Source: Micromonospora sp. WMMD1128
Lineage (GTDB): Bacteria; Actinomycetota; Actinomycetes; Mycobacteriales; Micromonosporaceae
Reading direction: 5' to 3'
NCBI RefSeq assembly: GCF_027497235.1
Contig: NZ_CP114902.1
Coordinates: forward strand, 2,245,501-2,309,500
Length of the DNA: 64,000 bases
The notes under the pieces are model-generated. The model made no database searches and was not told the DNA's origin. It saw nothing but the letters and a program-made list of their open reading frames with translations. Positions 45,496 through 53,052 of this stretch are shown piece by piece (the stretch's first letter is position 1; each line of letters starts with the position of its first letter). The position numbers were made by a program, and so were the translations under genes.

Positions 45496-45534
45496 ACCAC
45501 CGCGGTACCCCACAATCCGTACGGAAGGAAAGCC

Positions 45535-46719
45535 ATGATCGGCACTCGCCTGGACGATGTTGACGCGCCGCGCCTGATCCGCGGCGCGTACGGCTGGTGG
45601 TTCATCGGGAACCAGACCTGGACTCTGCTGCGTCCGGAGTGTGTGGGGCCCGACGGGACGGTGGACGGCGACGCCGTCGGTTTCCTTCGCCGCGTCGGGG
45701 CGTTCCGGCCGCGCACGCCGACCTCGTTCTCCCTGACCGTGCTCACCACCACCACCTGCAACCTCGGCTGTGGTTACTGCTTCCAGAACACCGGACTGGA
45801 CGAGACGGGTGGCGCACGGCCGCCGCGAATCGGGCGGGCCTGGCTTGACGACGACGTGATCGACCGCGTCATCGCGTTCACCCGCGACCGGATGCGTCGG
45901 TGCGAGATGGACCGCCTCTTCCTGCTGCTGTTCGGCGGTGAGCCGCTACTCAACCCGCGCGGCTGCCTCAACCTGCTGGACCGGGCCCGCACGATCGGCC
46001 TCGACAGGTGCGCGATGACGACGAACGGCGTGCTGCTGACGCCGAGGCTGGCGCGTGAGTTGTACGCGGCGGGTCTCCACGGCGCGCAGGTGACGTTCGA
46101 CGGGAGCCGGGCGGACCACGACCGGATCCGGGTCAAGCGGTCCGGGGCGCCCACCTTCGACACCATCCTGCGCAACGTGGCCCGTGCGATCGAGGTGACC
46201 GGGCTCAACTGGAATCTGCGGGTCAATGTGTCGCACCACAACGTCGACCGGATCGGTGACCTGGTCGGTGAGTTGGCCGCCGACCTCATCCCCGACCGGT
46301 GCACGGTGACGTTCGCCTGGGTGGGTGACGCGGGCTTCGGCTACCGCAACACCATGCGGCATCTGGACGAGGTGAGCGACGCCTTCGTGAGCTGGAGCAT
46401 CGCGGCGTTGGAGGCGGGGTTCCGGATGGCCCGGCCCGGGATGAGGACCACCTGCCAGATCTGCTCGGTGCCCGGAGGCCGCTACGGCGCGGTGGTCAAC
46501 GCCGACGGCAAGCTCTTCAGTTGTTGGCAGTCGGCCGGGAAACCCGGCTTCGAGGTGGGTGACGTCGACGAGGGTTACCTGGACGTGGCAGGTGTCCCGG
46601 AGCGCTGGGTGACCTGCGGGTACGAGTACGAGCAACCCGACCGGGCACGGTTCGACTCGTTCCAGGACCGGGTGGACGGCCGGCTGTTGGACTACCTGCA
46701 CACAACCGGTCGCCTGTGA
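45535..46719 (+). CDS. Radical SAM/SPASM-type peptide maturase
   Basis: This 394-residue radical SAM protein has the cluster motif Cys75, Cys79 and Cys82 (CNLGCGYC), followed by LLFGGEPLL and a TTNGVLL strand. A C-terminal SPASM or twitch-like region contributes CQIC near residue 307, SCWQS near 330 and CGYEYE near 361 as probable auxiliary-cluster ligands. The N-terminal segment (RLIRGAYGWWFIGNQTWTLL) may bind the leader. A good ribosome site (GGAAGGAAAG) precedes the ATG. This architecture is typical of enzymes that form thioether, C-C or C-N links in peptides. The repeat peptide directly upstream is its obvious substrate. Confidence 0.88.
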   Translation: MIGTRLDDVDAPRLIRGAYGWWFIGNQTWTLLRPECVGPDGTVDGDAVGFLRRVGAFRPRTPTSFSLTVLTTTTCNLGCGYCFQNTGLDETGGARPPRIGRAWLDDDVIDRVIAFTRDRMRRCEMDRLFLLLFGGEPLLNPRGCLNLLDRARTIGLDRCAMTTNGVLLTPRLARELYAAGLHGAQVTFDGSRADHDRIRVKRSGAPTFDTILRNVARAIEVTGLNWNLRVNVSHHNVDRIGDLVGELAADLIPDRCTVTFAWVGDAGFGYRNTMRHLDEVSDAFVSWSIAALEAGFRMARPGMRTTCQICSVPGGRYGAVVNADGKLFSCWQSAGKPGFEVGDVDEGYLDVAGVPERWVTCGYEYEQPDRARFDSFQDRVDGRLLDYLHTTGRL

Positions 46720-46727
46720 CCCGGATG

Positions 46728-47396
46728 TCATCCGACGGTCGGCGGATCGTTGTACCGGTCGGCGACCTCCTGGCCGGACAGTTTCTGGATGGCGGTCATG
46801 ATCTCGTCGGTGACCGCCCGTCGGGCCTGCCCGCCGCTGCCGGCGGGCTGCCGGGTGAAGCGCAGCGGTGTGCCGAACCGCACGGTGATCCGCCCAGGTC
46901 TGGGCAGCCGGGCGCCGACGGGTTGGATCCGGTCGGTGCCGAGCAGGGCGACCGGGACCACCGGGGCGCCGGAGGCGAGCGCGAGCCAGGCGACGCCGGT
47001 CCGGCCGCGGTAGAGCCGCCCGTCGCGGGACCGGCTGCCCTCCGGGTGGATGCCGAAGGCGCGCCCGGCGGCGAGCACGTCGAGCGCCACCCGCAGCGAC
47101 TCCTGCGCCGAGCGGTGGCCGCCCCGCTCCACCGGAATGGCGTCGATCCCGGTGAGGCAGGTCCGGGTCAGCCATCCCTTCACGCCGGGCTGCCGGAAAT
47201 ATTCGGCCTTGGCCAGGAAGGCGACCGGTCGGGGGGCCACCAGCGGGATCACCACACTGTCGAGGAAGGACAGGTGGTTGGCGGCCAGGATCACCGGCCC
47301 GTGCCTCGGCACGTTGTCCCGGCCTTCGACCGCCGGCCGGAAGGCGAGCCGGCCCAGCGGGGCCAGCAGCAGCCGCGTGCCGGTCTGCGTCAGCAC
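46728..47396 (-). CDS. 1-acyl-sn-glycerol-3-phosphate acyltransferase (PlsC) family protein
   Basis: This 222-residue lysophospholipid acyltransferase has the catalytic NHLSFLD motif (NHxxxxD) near residue 44 and the substrate-binding HPEGSRSRDG block near residue 117, plus the later PVVPVALLG. It would acylate lysophosphatidic acid or a related acceptor at the membrane. I chose the GTG at 47396, which has GGAGGA four bases upstream and overlaps the TetR stop by seven bases, over a longer frame that runs into the TetR gene. It is cotranscribed with, and probably controlled by, that regulator. Confidence 0.85.
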   Translation of the reverse strand: MLTQTGTRLLLAPLGRLAFRPAVEGRDNVPRHGPVILAANHLSFLDSVVIPLVAPRPVAFLAKAEYFRQPGVKGWLTRTCLTGIDAIPVERGGHRSAQESLRVALDVLAAGRAFGIHPEGSRSRDGRLYRGRTGVAWLALASGAPVVPVALLGTDRIQPVGARLPRPGRITVRFGTPLRFTRQPAGSGGQARRAVTDEIMTAIQKLSGQEVADRYNDPPTVG

Positions 47397-47986
47397 GTGA
47401 TCCTCCGATCGAGGTGGGCCGTCAGCGCGGCGCGCAGCAGCGGTTCGAGATCGTCGTCGCGCACCATGAGCTGGAGACTGCCCCACTGCCCGAGCTCGGC
47501 GATGCCGTGCAGGTTGGCCCAGAGCGCGCCGGCGACGACCTGTGGCGCGGGGGAGCCGGGCACCTCGGGCCGGGCCCGGGTGACGAGGTCGACCAGGACG
47601 CCGAAGAGTCCCTCGCTGGCCTCCCGCAGCCCGACGCCGTTGCCCCGGAGCAGGTCGTGCCGGAACATCAGCTCGAACATGCCGCGGTGGGTGCGCGCGA
47701 ACGTCAGGTAGAGCCGGCCCAGGGCGAGCAGTTGCCGGTGTGGGTCGGCGTCACCCTGGCGGGCGAGCGTCTCGGCGACCTCGCGGCCGAGCTGTTGGTA
47801 GCCCTCCCGCGCGATGGCTGCCAGCAGAGCGAGGTGGGTCGGGAAGTAGCGGCGCGGCGCGCCGTGGGAGACCCCGGCCCGGCGGGCGATCGCGCGCAGC
47901 GTCAGCGCCTCGGCGCCCTCCCGGGCGAGCAGGTCCACGCCGGCGGAGACCAGGCGGGTGCGGAGGCTGCTGTCCGGCGGCGGCAT
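47390..47986 (-). CDS. TetR-family transcriptional regulator
   Basis: This 198-residue repressor has a typical N-terminal helix-turn-helix (ALTLRAIARRAGVSHGAPRRYFPTH) and a ligand-binding C-terminal domain of the WHG/TetR_C type (MFELMFRHDL). The start codon itself overlaps a palindrome at 47986-47998, and a second copy lies at 48008-48022, a clear sign of autoregulation. It leads a two-gene unit with the acyltransferase. Because the sites also lie upstream of the Rieske oxygenase gene, they could affect that gene as well. Confidence 0.9.
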   Translation of the reverse strand: MPPPDSSLRTRLVSAGVDLLAREGAEALTLRAIARRAGVSHGAPRRYFPTHLALLAAIAREGYQQLGREVAETLARQGDADPHRQLLALGRLYLTFARTHRGMFELMFRHDLLRGNGVGLREASEGLFGVLVDLVTRARPEVPGSPAPQVVAGALWANLHGIAELGQWGSLQLMVRDDDLEPLLRAALTAHLDRRITC

Positions 47987-47998
47987 AGACAGTGTCTA
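47986..47998. promoter_or_regulatory. TetR operator 1
   Basis: TAGACAGTGTCTA: 6-bp arms around a central G, overlapping the first base of the TetR start codon. It has the same arms as the site 23 bp away (centre to centre). Confidence 0.7.
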
Positions 47999-48007
47999 CC
48001 ACGGTGT

Positions 48008-48022
48008 GTAGACACTGTCTAC
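48008..48022. promoter_or_regulatory. TetR operator 2
   Basis: GTAGACACTGTCTAC: perfect 7-bp arms around a central C. The two copies lie about two helical turns apart, as for cooperative binding by two repressor dimers, and they fill the TetR/oxygenase intergenic region. Confidence 0.75.
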
Positions 48023-48115
48023 CTTCCACTCAGTGAAAGCCCGGCTCCCGGTCGGGGCCGCCGCGCGGGAGGATCCGCGAACACATCGACGTTCGTCCGC
48101 GAGGAGGTCGACCGC

Positions 48116-49159
48116 ATGGTGTTCGCGCGCAACCAGTGGTACGTGGCGGCCTACGGCAACGAGGTCGGGCGGGACCTGCTCGCCCGCACGGTGCTCGGTG
48201 AGCCGCTGGTGCTCTACCGCACCGGGGCCGGGGCGGCGGTGGCGCTCGCCGACCGGTGCGTGCACCGGCGCTACCCGCTGTCGGAGAGCCGGCTCGACGG
48301 CGACACGATCGTCTGCGGCTACCACGGCTTCACCTACGACCCGACCGGCGCGTGCGTCTTCGTACCGGGGCAGCAGCGCATCCCGCGTACCGCCCGGGTC
48401 CCGTCCTACCCGGTGGTGGAACAGGACTCGCTCGTCTGGGTGTGGATCGGCGACCGGGACCGGGCCGATCCGGCCGCGATTCCCCGCGCGCCGTGGCTTG
48501 CCGACCCGCGGTACGCGGTGGTGCGCGGGATGGCGCCGCTGAACGCGCGGTACGGCCTGCTCGTGGACAACCTCATGGACCTGTCCCACGAGACCTACCT
48601 GCACGGTGGCTACATCGGCACGCCCGAGGTGGCGAACACCCCGATCACCACCGAGGTCGACGACGAGCGGGGCGTCGTCCACGTGAGCCGGCACATGGAC
48701 GACGCCGAGTGCCCGCCGTTCTACGCGCGCTCCACCGGGATCACCGGCCGGATCACCAGGTGGCAGGACATCGAGTACCACCCGCCCTGCCTCTATCTCC
48801 TGCACAGCCGGATCGCGCCGCAGGGCCACTACCCGCCCGCCGAGGGCGAGGACAGCGCGGCCTTCCACGCCGAGATCGTGTACGCCATCACCCCGTCGAC
48901 GGAGCACACCACGTACGACTTCTGGGCGGTGGCGCGCGACTTCGCGATCGACGACGAGTCGGTGAGCGAGTATCTCCACCGGAGCAACCACACGGTGGTC
49001 ATGCAGGATGTGGCGGCGCTCGACATCCTGGAGCGGGTGATCGCGGCCGAACCGGACCGGTACCAGGAGCTGAGCATCAACATCGACACCGGTGGCCTGG
49101 CCGCCCGGCGGCTGCTGGCCCGGCTGGTCGAGTCGGGGAAGGCGGGAGCGGCGCGGTGA
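48116..49159 (+). CDS. Rieske non-heme iron oxygenase, VanA-like O-demethylase component
   Basis: This 347-residue aromatic oxygenase subunit has the Rieske cluster ligands Cys48/His50 and Cys67/His70 (RCVHR and CGYHGF). The mononuclear iron region contains DNLMDLSHETYLH, whose two His and Asp are the usual ligands. Length and N-terminus match vanillate O-demethylase oxygenase and relatives. Together with the reductase two genes on, it should demethylate or hydroxylate a methoxylated aromatic acid. The substrate is inferred from the surrounding pob/pca genes. The ATG is chosen by the family start (MVFARNQWYVAAY); upstream in-frame sequence runs back through the TetR gene. Confidence 0.88.
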   Translation: MVFARNQWYVAAYGNEVGRDLLARTVLGEPLVLYRTGAGAAVALADRCVHRRYPLSESRLDGDTIVCGYHGFTYDPTGACVFVPGQQRIPRTARVPSYPVVEQDSLVWVWIGDRDRADPAAIPRAPWLADPRYAVVRGMAPLNARYGLLVDNLMDLSHETYLHGGYIGTPEVANTPITTEVDDERGVVHVSRHMDDAECPPFYARSTGITGRITRWQDIEYHPPCLYLLHSRIAPQGHYPPAEGEDSAAFHAEIVYAITPSTEHTTYDFWAVARDFAIDDESVSEYLHRSNHTVVMQDVAALDILERVIAAEPDRYQELSINIDTGGLAARRLLARLVESGKAGAAR

Positions 49160-49362
49160 GCGCCCGCCCCGGGGACCGGGTCTACCGGATCCACTGGATG
49201 CCCGGCACGGACGCCCTGCGCGGGGTCTGCCACTGCGGGGCCGAGCGCGTGGCCGAGGAGCCGGTCGAGCTGTGGGAGTGGCTGCTCGCCCACCCGCGCG
49301 GGCACCGGGGCGCGACCGCGCCGACGCCCGGGCCGGCGAGCCGGCCGGCGGTGCCGGTGTGA
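49156..49362 (+). CDS. Small protein of unknown function between oxygenase and reductase
   Basis: This 68-residue protein has its GTG overlapping the oxygenase stop (GTGA) and its own stop overlapping the reductase GTG in the same way, strong evidence that it is a real translated gene. It contains a CHCG pair near residue 26 and a short Trp-rich helix (VELWEWLLAHPRGH), followed by a Pro-rich tail. I do not recognise a family. It could be a small chaperone or metal-binding partner of the Rieske system. Confidence 0.65.
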   Translation: MSARPGDRVYRIHWMPGTDALRGVCHCGAERVAEEPVELWEWLLAHPRGHRGATAPTPGPASRPAVPV

Positions 49363-50312
49363 CCGGGGCGGAGCAGGCCGGGGTCGAGCTGCTGGTCGCG
49401 GGCCGGGACCCGGTGGCGACCGGGGTCGTCGAGCTGCGCCTGTGCCGTCCGGGCGGTGGCGACCTGCCCGGGTGGACGCCGGGCGCGCACATCGACCTGG
49501 AGGTGGGCGCCGGGCTGCTCCGCCAGTACTCGCTCTGCGGCGACCCGGCGGACCGGTCCGCGCTGCGGATCGCCGTGCAGCGGGAACCGGACGGGCGCGG
49601 CGGCTCGCGGCTGGTGCACGAGCGGCTGACCGTCGGCGCGACGGTGCGGATGCGCGGGCCCCGCAACACCTTCCCGCTGGTCGCGGCGGCGCGTTACCTC
49701 TTCGTCGCCGGGGGCATCGGCATCACCCCGATCCGACCGATGGTCGCCGCCGCCGACGCCGCCGGCGCGGACTGGCGGCTGGTGTACGGGGGACGCAGCC
49801 GCGCCACCATGGCGTTCGCCACCGGCCTGCGGGAGCGGTACGGCGACCGGGTGAGCCTGCATCCGCGGGACGAGACCGGGTTGCTCGACCTGGCCGGGCT
49901 GCTCGGTCGACCCGACCCGGGGGTGGTCTACTGCTGCGGTCCGGAGTCGCTCGTCGACGCCGTGGCGGAGCACTGTCGCGGCTGGCCGCCGGGCCGCCTG
50001 CACGTCGAGCGCTTCTCGCCGGTGGCCGCCCCCGGCGGCGCGGAGACGGCCTTCGAGGTCGAGCTGGCCCGCTCCGGGCGGACCGTCACCGTGCCACCGG
50101 GCACGCCGATCCTGCGGGCGGTGGAGGAAGCCGGCGTGCCGGTCCTCTCGTCCTGCCGGGAGGGCACCTGCGGCACCTGCGAGACGCCGGTGCTCGCCGG
50201 CGTGCCGGAGCACCGCGACAGCCTGCTCACCGAGCAGGAACGCGCCGCCGGGGACACCATGATGATCTGTGTCTCCCGGGCCCGTACGCCCCGGCTCGTG
50301 CTGGAGCTGTGA
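49359..50312 (+). CDS. Phthalate dioxygenase reductase-type flavoprotein, VanB-like
   Basis: This 317-residue reductase has three domains in order: FMN binding (RQYSLCGDP), NAD(H) binding (FVAGGIGITPIRPM ... CCGPESLVDAV) and a C-terminal plant-type 2Fe-2S domain with cysteines in SCREGTCGTC and a later IC. It passes electrons from NADH to the Rieske oxygenase encoded two genes upstream. The GTG start overlaps the small gene's stop. Confidence 0.9.
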   Translation: MTGAEQAGVELLVAGRDPVATGVVELRLCRPGGGDLPGWTPGAHIDLEVGAGLLRQYSLCGDPADRSALRIAVQREPDGRGGSRLVHERLTVGATVRMRGPRNTFPLVAAARYLFVAGGIGITPIRPMVAAADAAGADWRLVYGGRSRATMAFATGLRERYGDRVSLHPRDETGLLDLAGLLGRPDPGVVYCCGPESLVDAVAEHCRGWPPGRLHVERFSPVAAPGGAETAFEVELARSGRTVTVPPGTPILRAVEEAGVPVLSSCREGTCGTCETPVLAGVPEHRDSLLTEQERAAGDTMMICVSRARTPRLVLEL

Positions 50313-50321
50313 CCGGCCGGC

Positions 50322-51113
50322 GTGGACGGCGATGATGGCGGGGTGCGCGCGGAGCCGGGGCGGTCGGTCACCAGCAAGGTGCTGGCGCTGCTGGGCGCGT
50401 TCAGTCCGGCCGTGCCGGCGTTGACCCTGAGCGAGTTGGCCCGGCGCGCCGGGCTGCCGTTGCCCACGGCCCACCGGCGGGTGGCGGAACTCGTCGCGTG
50501 GGGGGCGTTGGAGCGTGGCGACGACGGGCGCTACCGGATCGGCCTGCGGTTGTGGGAGGTGGGTTCGCTCGCGCCGAGGGGCCTGGGGCTGCGGGAGCTG
50601 GCCCTGCCGGTGATGGAGGACCTGTACGAGGTGACCCACGAGAACGTCCAGCTCGCCGTCCGGCAGGACCTGGAGGTCGTCTTCATCGAACGCCTCGCCG
50701 GACGGGACGCGGTGCCGGTGCTCACCCGGGTGGGCGGTCGCTTCGCGTTGCACGCCACGGGCGTCGGGCTGGTCCTCCTCGCCCACGCGCCCGCCGAGGT
50801 CCAGGAGCAGGTGCTGGCCGCGCCGCTGGAGCGGTACACCGAACTGACCGTGACCGAGCCGGGTCGGCTGCGCCGCTGCCTCGCCGACGTGCGCCGGACG
50901 GGGTACGCGGTGAGCGACCGCCAGGTCACCATGGACGCCCTCTCGGTGGCCGCGCCGATCTCCGGCCCGCAGGGCGTGGCGGCGGCGATCTCGCTCGTGG
51001 TCGCGTACGACCGGGCGGATCCGGTGGCCCTGGCGCCACTGGTCCAGGCGGCGGGCCGGGCGCTGTCCCGGGCGCTCGGCGACTCCCGCCACGCCGGGCG
51101 GCCGGCGACATAG
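50322..51113 (+). CDS. IclR-family transcriptional regulator
   Basis: This 263-residue regulator has an N-terminal winged helix (LTLSELARRAGLPLPTAHRRV) and the C-terminal effector domain of IclR proteins (VPVLTRVGGRFALHATGVG, YAVSDRQVTMDALSVAAPI). IclR proteins commonly control protocatechuate and aromatic-acid pathways. It sits between the demethylase genes and an SDR operon, 76 bases before the SDR start. That gap holds a 13-bp direct repeat which may be its binding site. A GTG at 50343 is an alternative start. Confidence 0.9.
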   Translation: MDGDDGGVRAEPGRSVTSKVLALLGAFSPAVPALTLSELARRAGLPLPTAHRRVAELVAWGALERGDDGRYRIGLRLWEVGSLAPRGLGLRELALPVMEDLYEVTHENVQLAVRQDLEVVFIERLAGRDAVPVLTRVGGRFALHATGVGLVLLAHAPAEVQEQVLAAPLERYTELTVTEPGRLRRCLADVRRTGYAVSDRQVTMDALSVAAPISGPQGVAAAISLVVAYDRADPVALAPLVQAAGRALSRALGDSRHAGRPAT

Positions 51114-51118
51114 ACATA

Positions 51119-51159
51119 TTGCAAAACGTTGACGCCCGGCCAGAATTTGCATTACGTTG
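51119..51159. promoter_or_regulatory. Direct repeats TTGCAwwACGTTG before the SDR operon
   Basis: TTGCAAAACGTTG at 51119-51131 and TTGCATTACGTTG at 51147-51159 differ at two bases and have a 28-bp period. They lie directly between the IclR gene and the SDR gene. The first copy runs into a -35-like TTGACG. Candidate operator for the IclR regulator. Confidence 0.55.
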
Positions 51160-51189
51160 CCCCTGCGCGTGTCACCGGGAGGAGCACCC

Positions 51190-52116
51190 ATGTCACTGGA
51201 CGGCAAGGTCGCCATCGTCACCGGATCCGGCCGGGGCCTCGGCCTCGCCTACGCGCGGGAGCTGGCGCGGCGCGGCGCGGCGGTCGTGGTCAACGACGTC
51301 GACGAGCAGGCCGCCGCCGACGCCGTCGCCACCGTCCAGGCGGCCGGCGGACGGGCCGTCGCGGTGGTCGCACCGGTCGGCCCGACCGAGACCGCGAAGG
51401 AACTCGTCCGCACGGCGGTCGAGCACTTCGGGCGGCTGGACATCCTCGTCACCAACGCCGGCGTCCTGCGCGACACCATGCTGTGGAAGATGACCGACGA
51501 CGACTTCGACACGGTCATCGAGGTGCACCTGCGCGGCACGTTCACCACCGTGCGCGAGGCGGTGCGGCACATGCGTCCCGCCGGTGCGGGCGGGCGGATC
51601 ATCTGCGTCGGGTCGCCCACCGGGCAGCGGGGCAACATCGGGCAGACCAACTACGCGGCGGCCAAGGCGGGCATCGTCGGCATGGTCCGCACCTGGGCGC
51701 TCGAACTCGCGCGGGCCGGCATCACCGCCAACACCGTCGTACCGGTCGCCGCGACCGCGATGACCGCCACCGTTCCCTACTTCGCCGCGGCGGTGCGGGC
51801 CGAGGCGGACGGCGAGCCGATGCCGGCGTTCTTCCGGCGCGATCTCGGCTTCGGCACGGCGGACGACGTGGCCGGGCTGATCGCGTTCCTCGGCTCCGAC
51901 GCGGCGGCCTCGGTGACCGGGCAGGTGATCGGCGTGGGCGGTGACCGGCTCCAGGTGTGGACCCACCCGGAGGCGGCGCTGACCGCCCACCGCGAGGGCG
52001 GCTGGACCTACGACGCCCTGGTCGAGGCGTGGCCGACGACCTTCGCCGGCGTCACCCAGAGCGTCGGGGAACACTTCCCGGAACTCCCCGCGGAGTTCGC
52101 GCCGGCGACCTCCTGA
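51190..52116 (+). CDS. Short-chain dehydrogenase/reductase (SDR)
   Basis: This 308-residue NAD(P)-dependent oxidoreductase has the cofactor motif TGSGRGLGLAYA (TGxxxGxG) near residue 11, NAG near residue 93, and a catalytic Ser/Tyr/Lys set in VGSPTG ... NYAAAKAG. The C-terminal 60 residues extend beyond the classical 250-residue SDR and resemble the tail of multifunctional-enzyme-type 3-hydroxyacyl-CoA dehydrogenases. With a MaoC hydratase and acyl-CoA ligase downstream, oxidation of a hydroxyacyl-CoA is plausible. GGGAGGAG lies just before the ATG. Confidence 0.88.
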   Translation: MSLDGKVAIVTGSGRGLGLAYARELARRGAAVVVNDVDEQAAADAVATVQAAGGRAVAVVAPVGPTETAKELVRTAVEHFGRLDILVTNAGVLRDTMLWKMTDDDFDTVIEVHLRGTFTTVREAVRHMRPAGAGGRIICVGSPTGQRGNIGQTNYAAAKAGIVGMVRTWALELARAGITANTVVPVAATAMTATVPYFAAAVRAEADGEPMPAFFRRDLGFGTADDVAGLIAFLGSDAAASVTGQVIGVGGDRLQVWTHPEAALTAHREGGWTYDALVEAWPTTFAGVTQSVGEHFPELPAEFAPATS

Positions 52117-52153
52117 CCCGGCCGACCGGCCCGCCCGACGGAGGTTGCCGCCC

Positions 52154-53035
52154 ATGTACCGACCCGCGATCGACCTCGACACCGTCACGGCGATCGACAT
52201 GCACGTGCACATCGAGGTCGACGACCACGGTCACGCCTCCCTGCCCGAGCCGCTCGTCGCGGCGGTGTCGAAGTATTTCCGCACGGACGGGCCCCGGCCG
52301 GCGGTGGACGCGGTGGCGCGGTACTACCGCGAGCGCGACATGGCCGCCGTCGTCTTCACCGTGGACGCGGGCACGCAGCTGAGGCATCCGCCGCTGTCGA
52401 GTGTCGACATCGCCCGCGCGGCGGCCGAGCACGCCGACGTGCTCATCCCCTTCGGCTCGGTCGACCCGCGCACCGGCGCGGCGGCCCTCGACCTCGCCGC
52501 CCGGCTGATCGAGGAGGAGGGCGTACGCGGCTTCAAGTTCCACCCCACGGTGCAGGGGTTCGACCCGAGCCACGACGAGTACGCGCCGCTGTGGGGTCTC
52601 CTCGAACGGGCCGGCGTCCCGGCGCTGTTCCACACCGGACAGACCGGGATCGGCGCGGGCCTCCCGGGCGGCTACGGCCTGCGGCTCGGCCTGTCCAACC
52701 CGATCCTGCTCGACCCGGTCGCGGCCGACTTCCCGGACCTTCAGATCATCATGGCGCACCCGTCGGTGCCGTGGCAGGACGAGGCGCTCTCGGTCGCCAC
52801 GCACAAGCACAACACCTGGATCGACCTGTCCGGCTGGAGCCCGAAATACTTCCCGGCCGAGCTGGTGCGGCACGCGAACTCCCGGCTCCGGCAGCGGGTG
52901 CTCTTCGGCACCGACTACCCGTTGCTCACCCCCGACCGGTGGCTGCGCGACGTGGCCGCCACCGACCTGAAGCCGGACGTGCTCCCCGGCATCCTGAAGG
53001 ACAACGCGGTCCGGCTGCTGGGCCTCGCCCGGTGA
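52154..53035 (+). CDS. Amidohydrolase-2 family metal-dependent hydrolase/decarboxylase
   Basis: This 293-residue TIM-barrel protein is of the ACMSD/gamma-resorcylate decarboxylase group. Metal ligands appear as His17 and His19 (DMHVH), the mid-barrel His in FHTGQTG, a further His in IIMAHPS and the final Asp in FGTDYP. Members decarboxylate hydroxybenzoates or hydrolyse ring-cleavage products, which fits an aromatic island. The ATG at 52154 has ACGGAGG ten bases upstream; a TTG three codons earlier is possible. It lies 37 bases after the SDR. Confidence 0.84.
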   Translation: MYRPAIDLDTVTAIDMHVHIEVDDHGHASLPEPLVAAVSKYFRTDGPRPAVDAVARYYRERDMAAVVFTVDAGTQLRHPPLSSVDIARAAAEHADVLIPFGSVDPRTGAAALDLAARLIEEEGVRGFKFHPTVQGFDPSHDEYAPLWGLLERAGVPALFHTGQTGIGAGLPGGYGLRLGLSNPILLDPVAADFPDLQIIMAHPSVPWQDEALSVATHKHNTWIDLSGWSPKYFPAELVRHANSRLRQRVLFGTDYPLLTPDRWLRDVAATDLKPDVLPGILKDNAVRLLGLAR

Positions 53036-53052
53036 CGACGAGAGGAAGCGCC

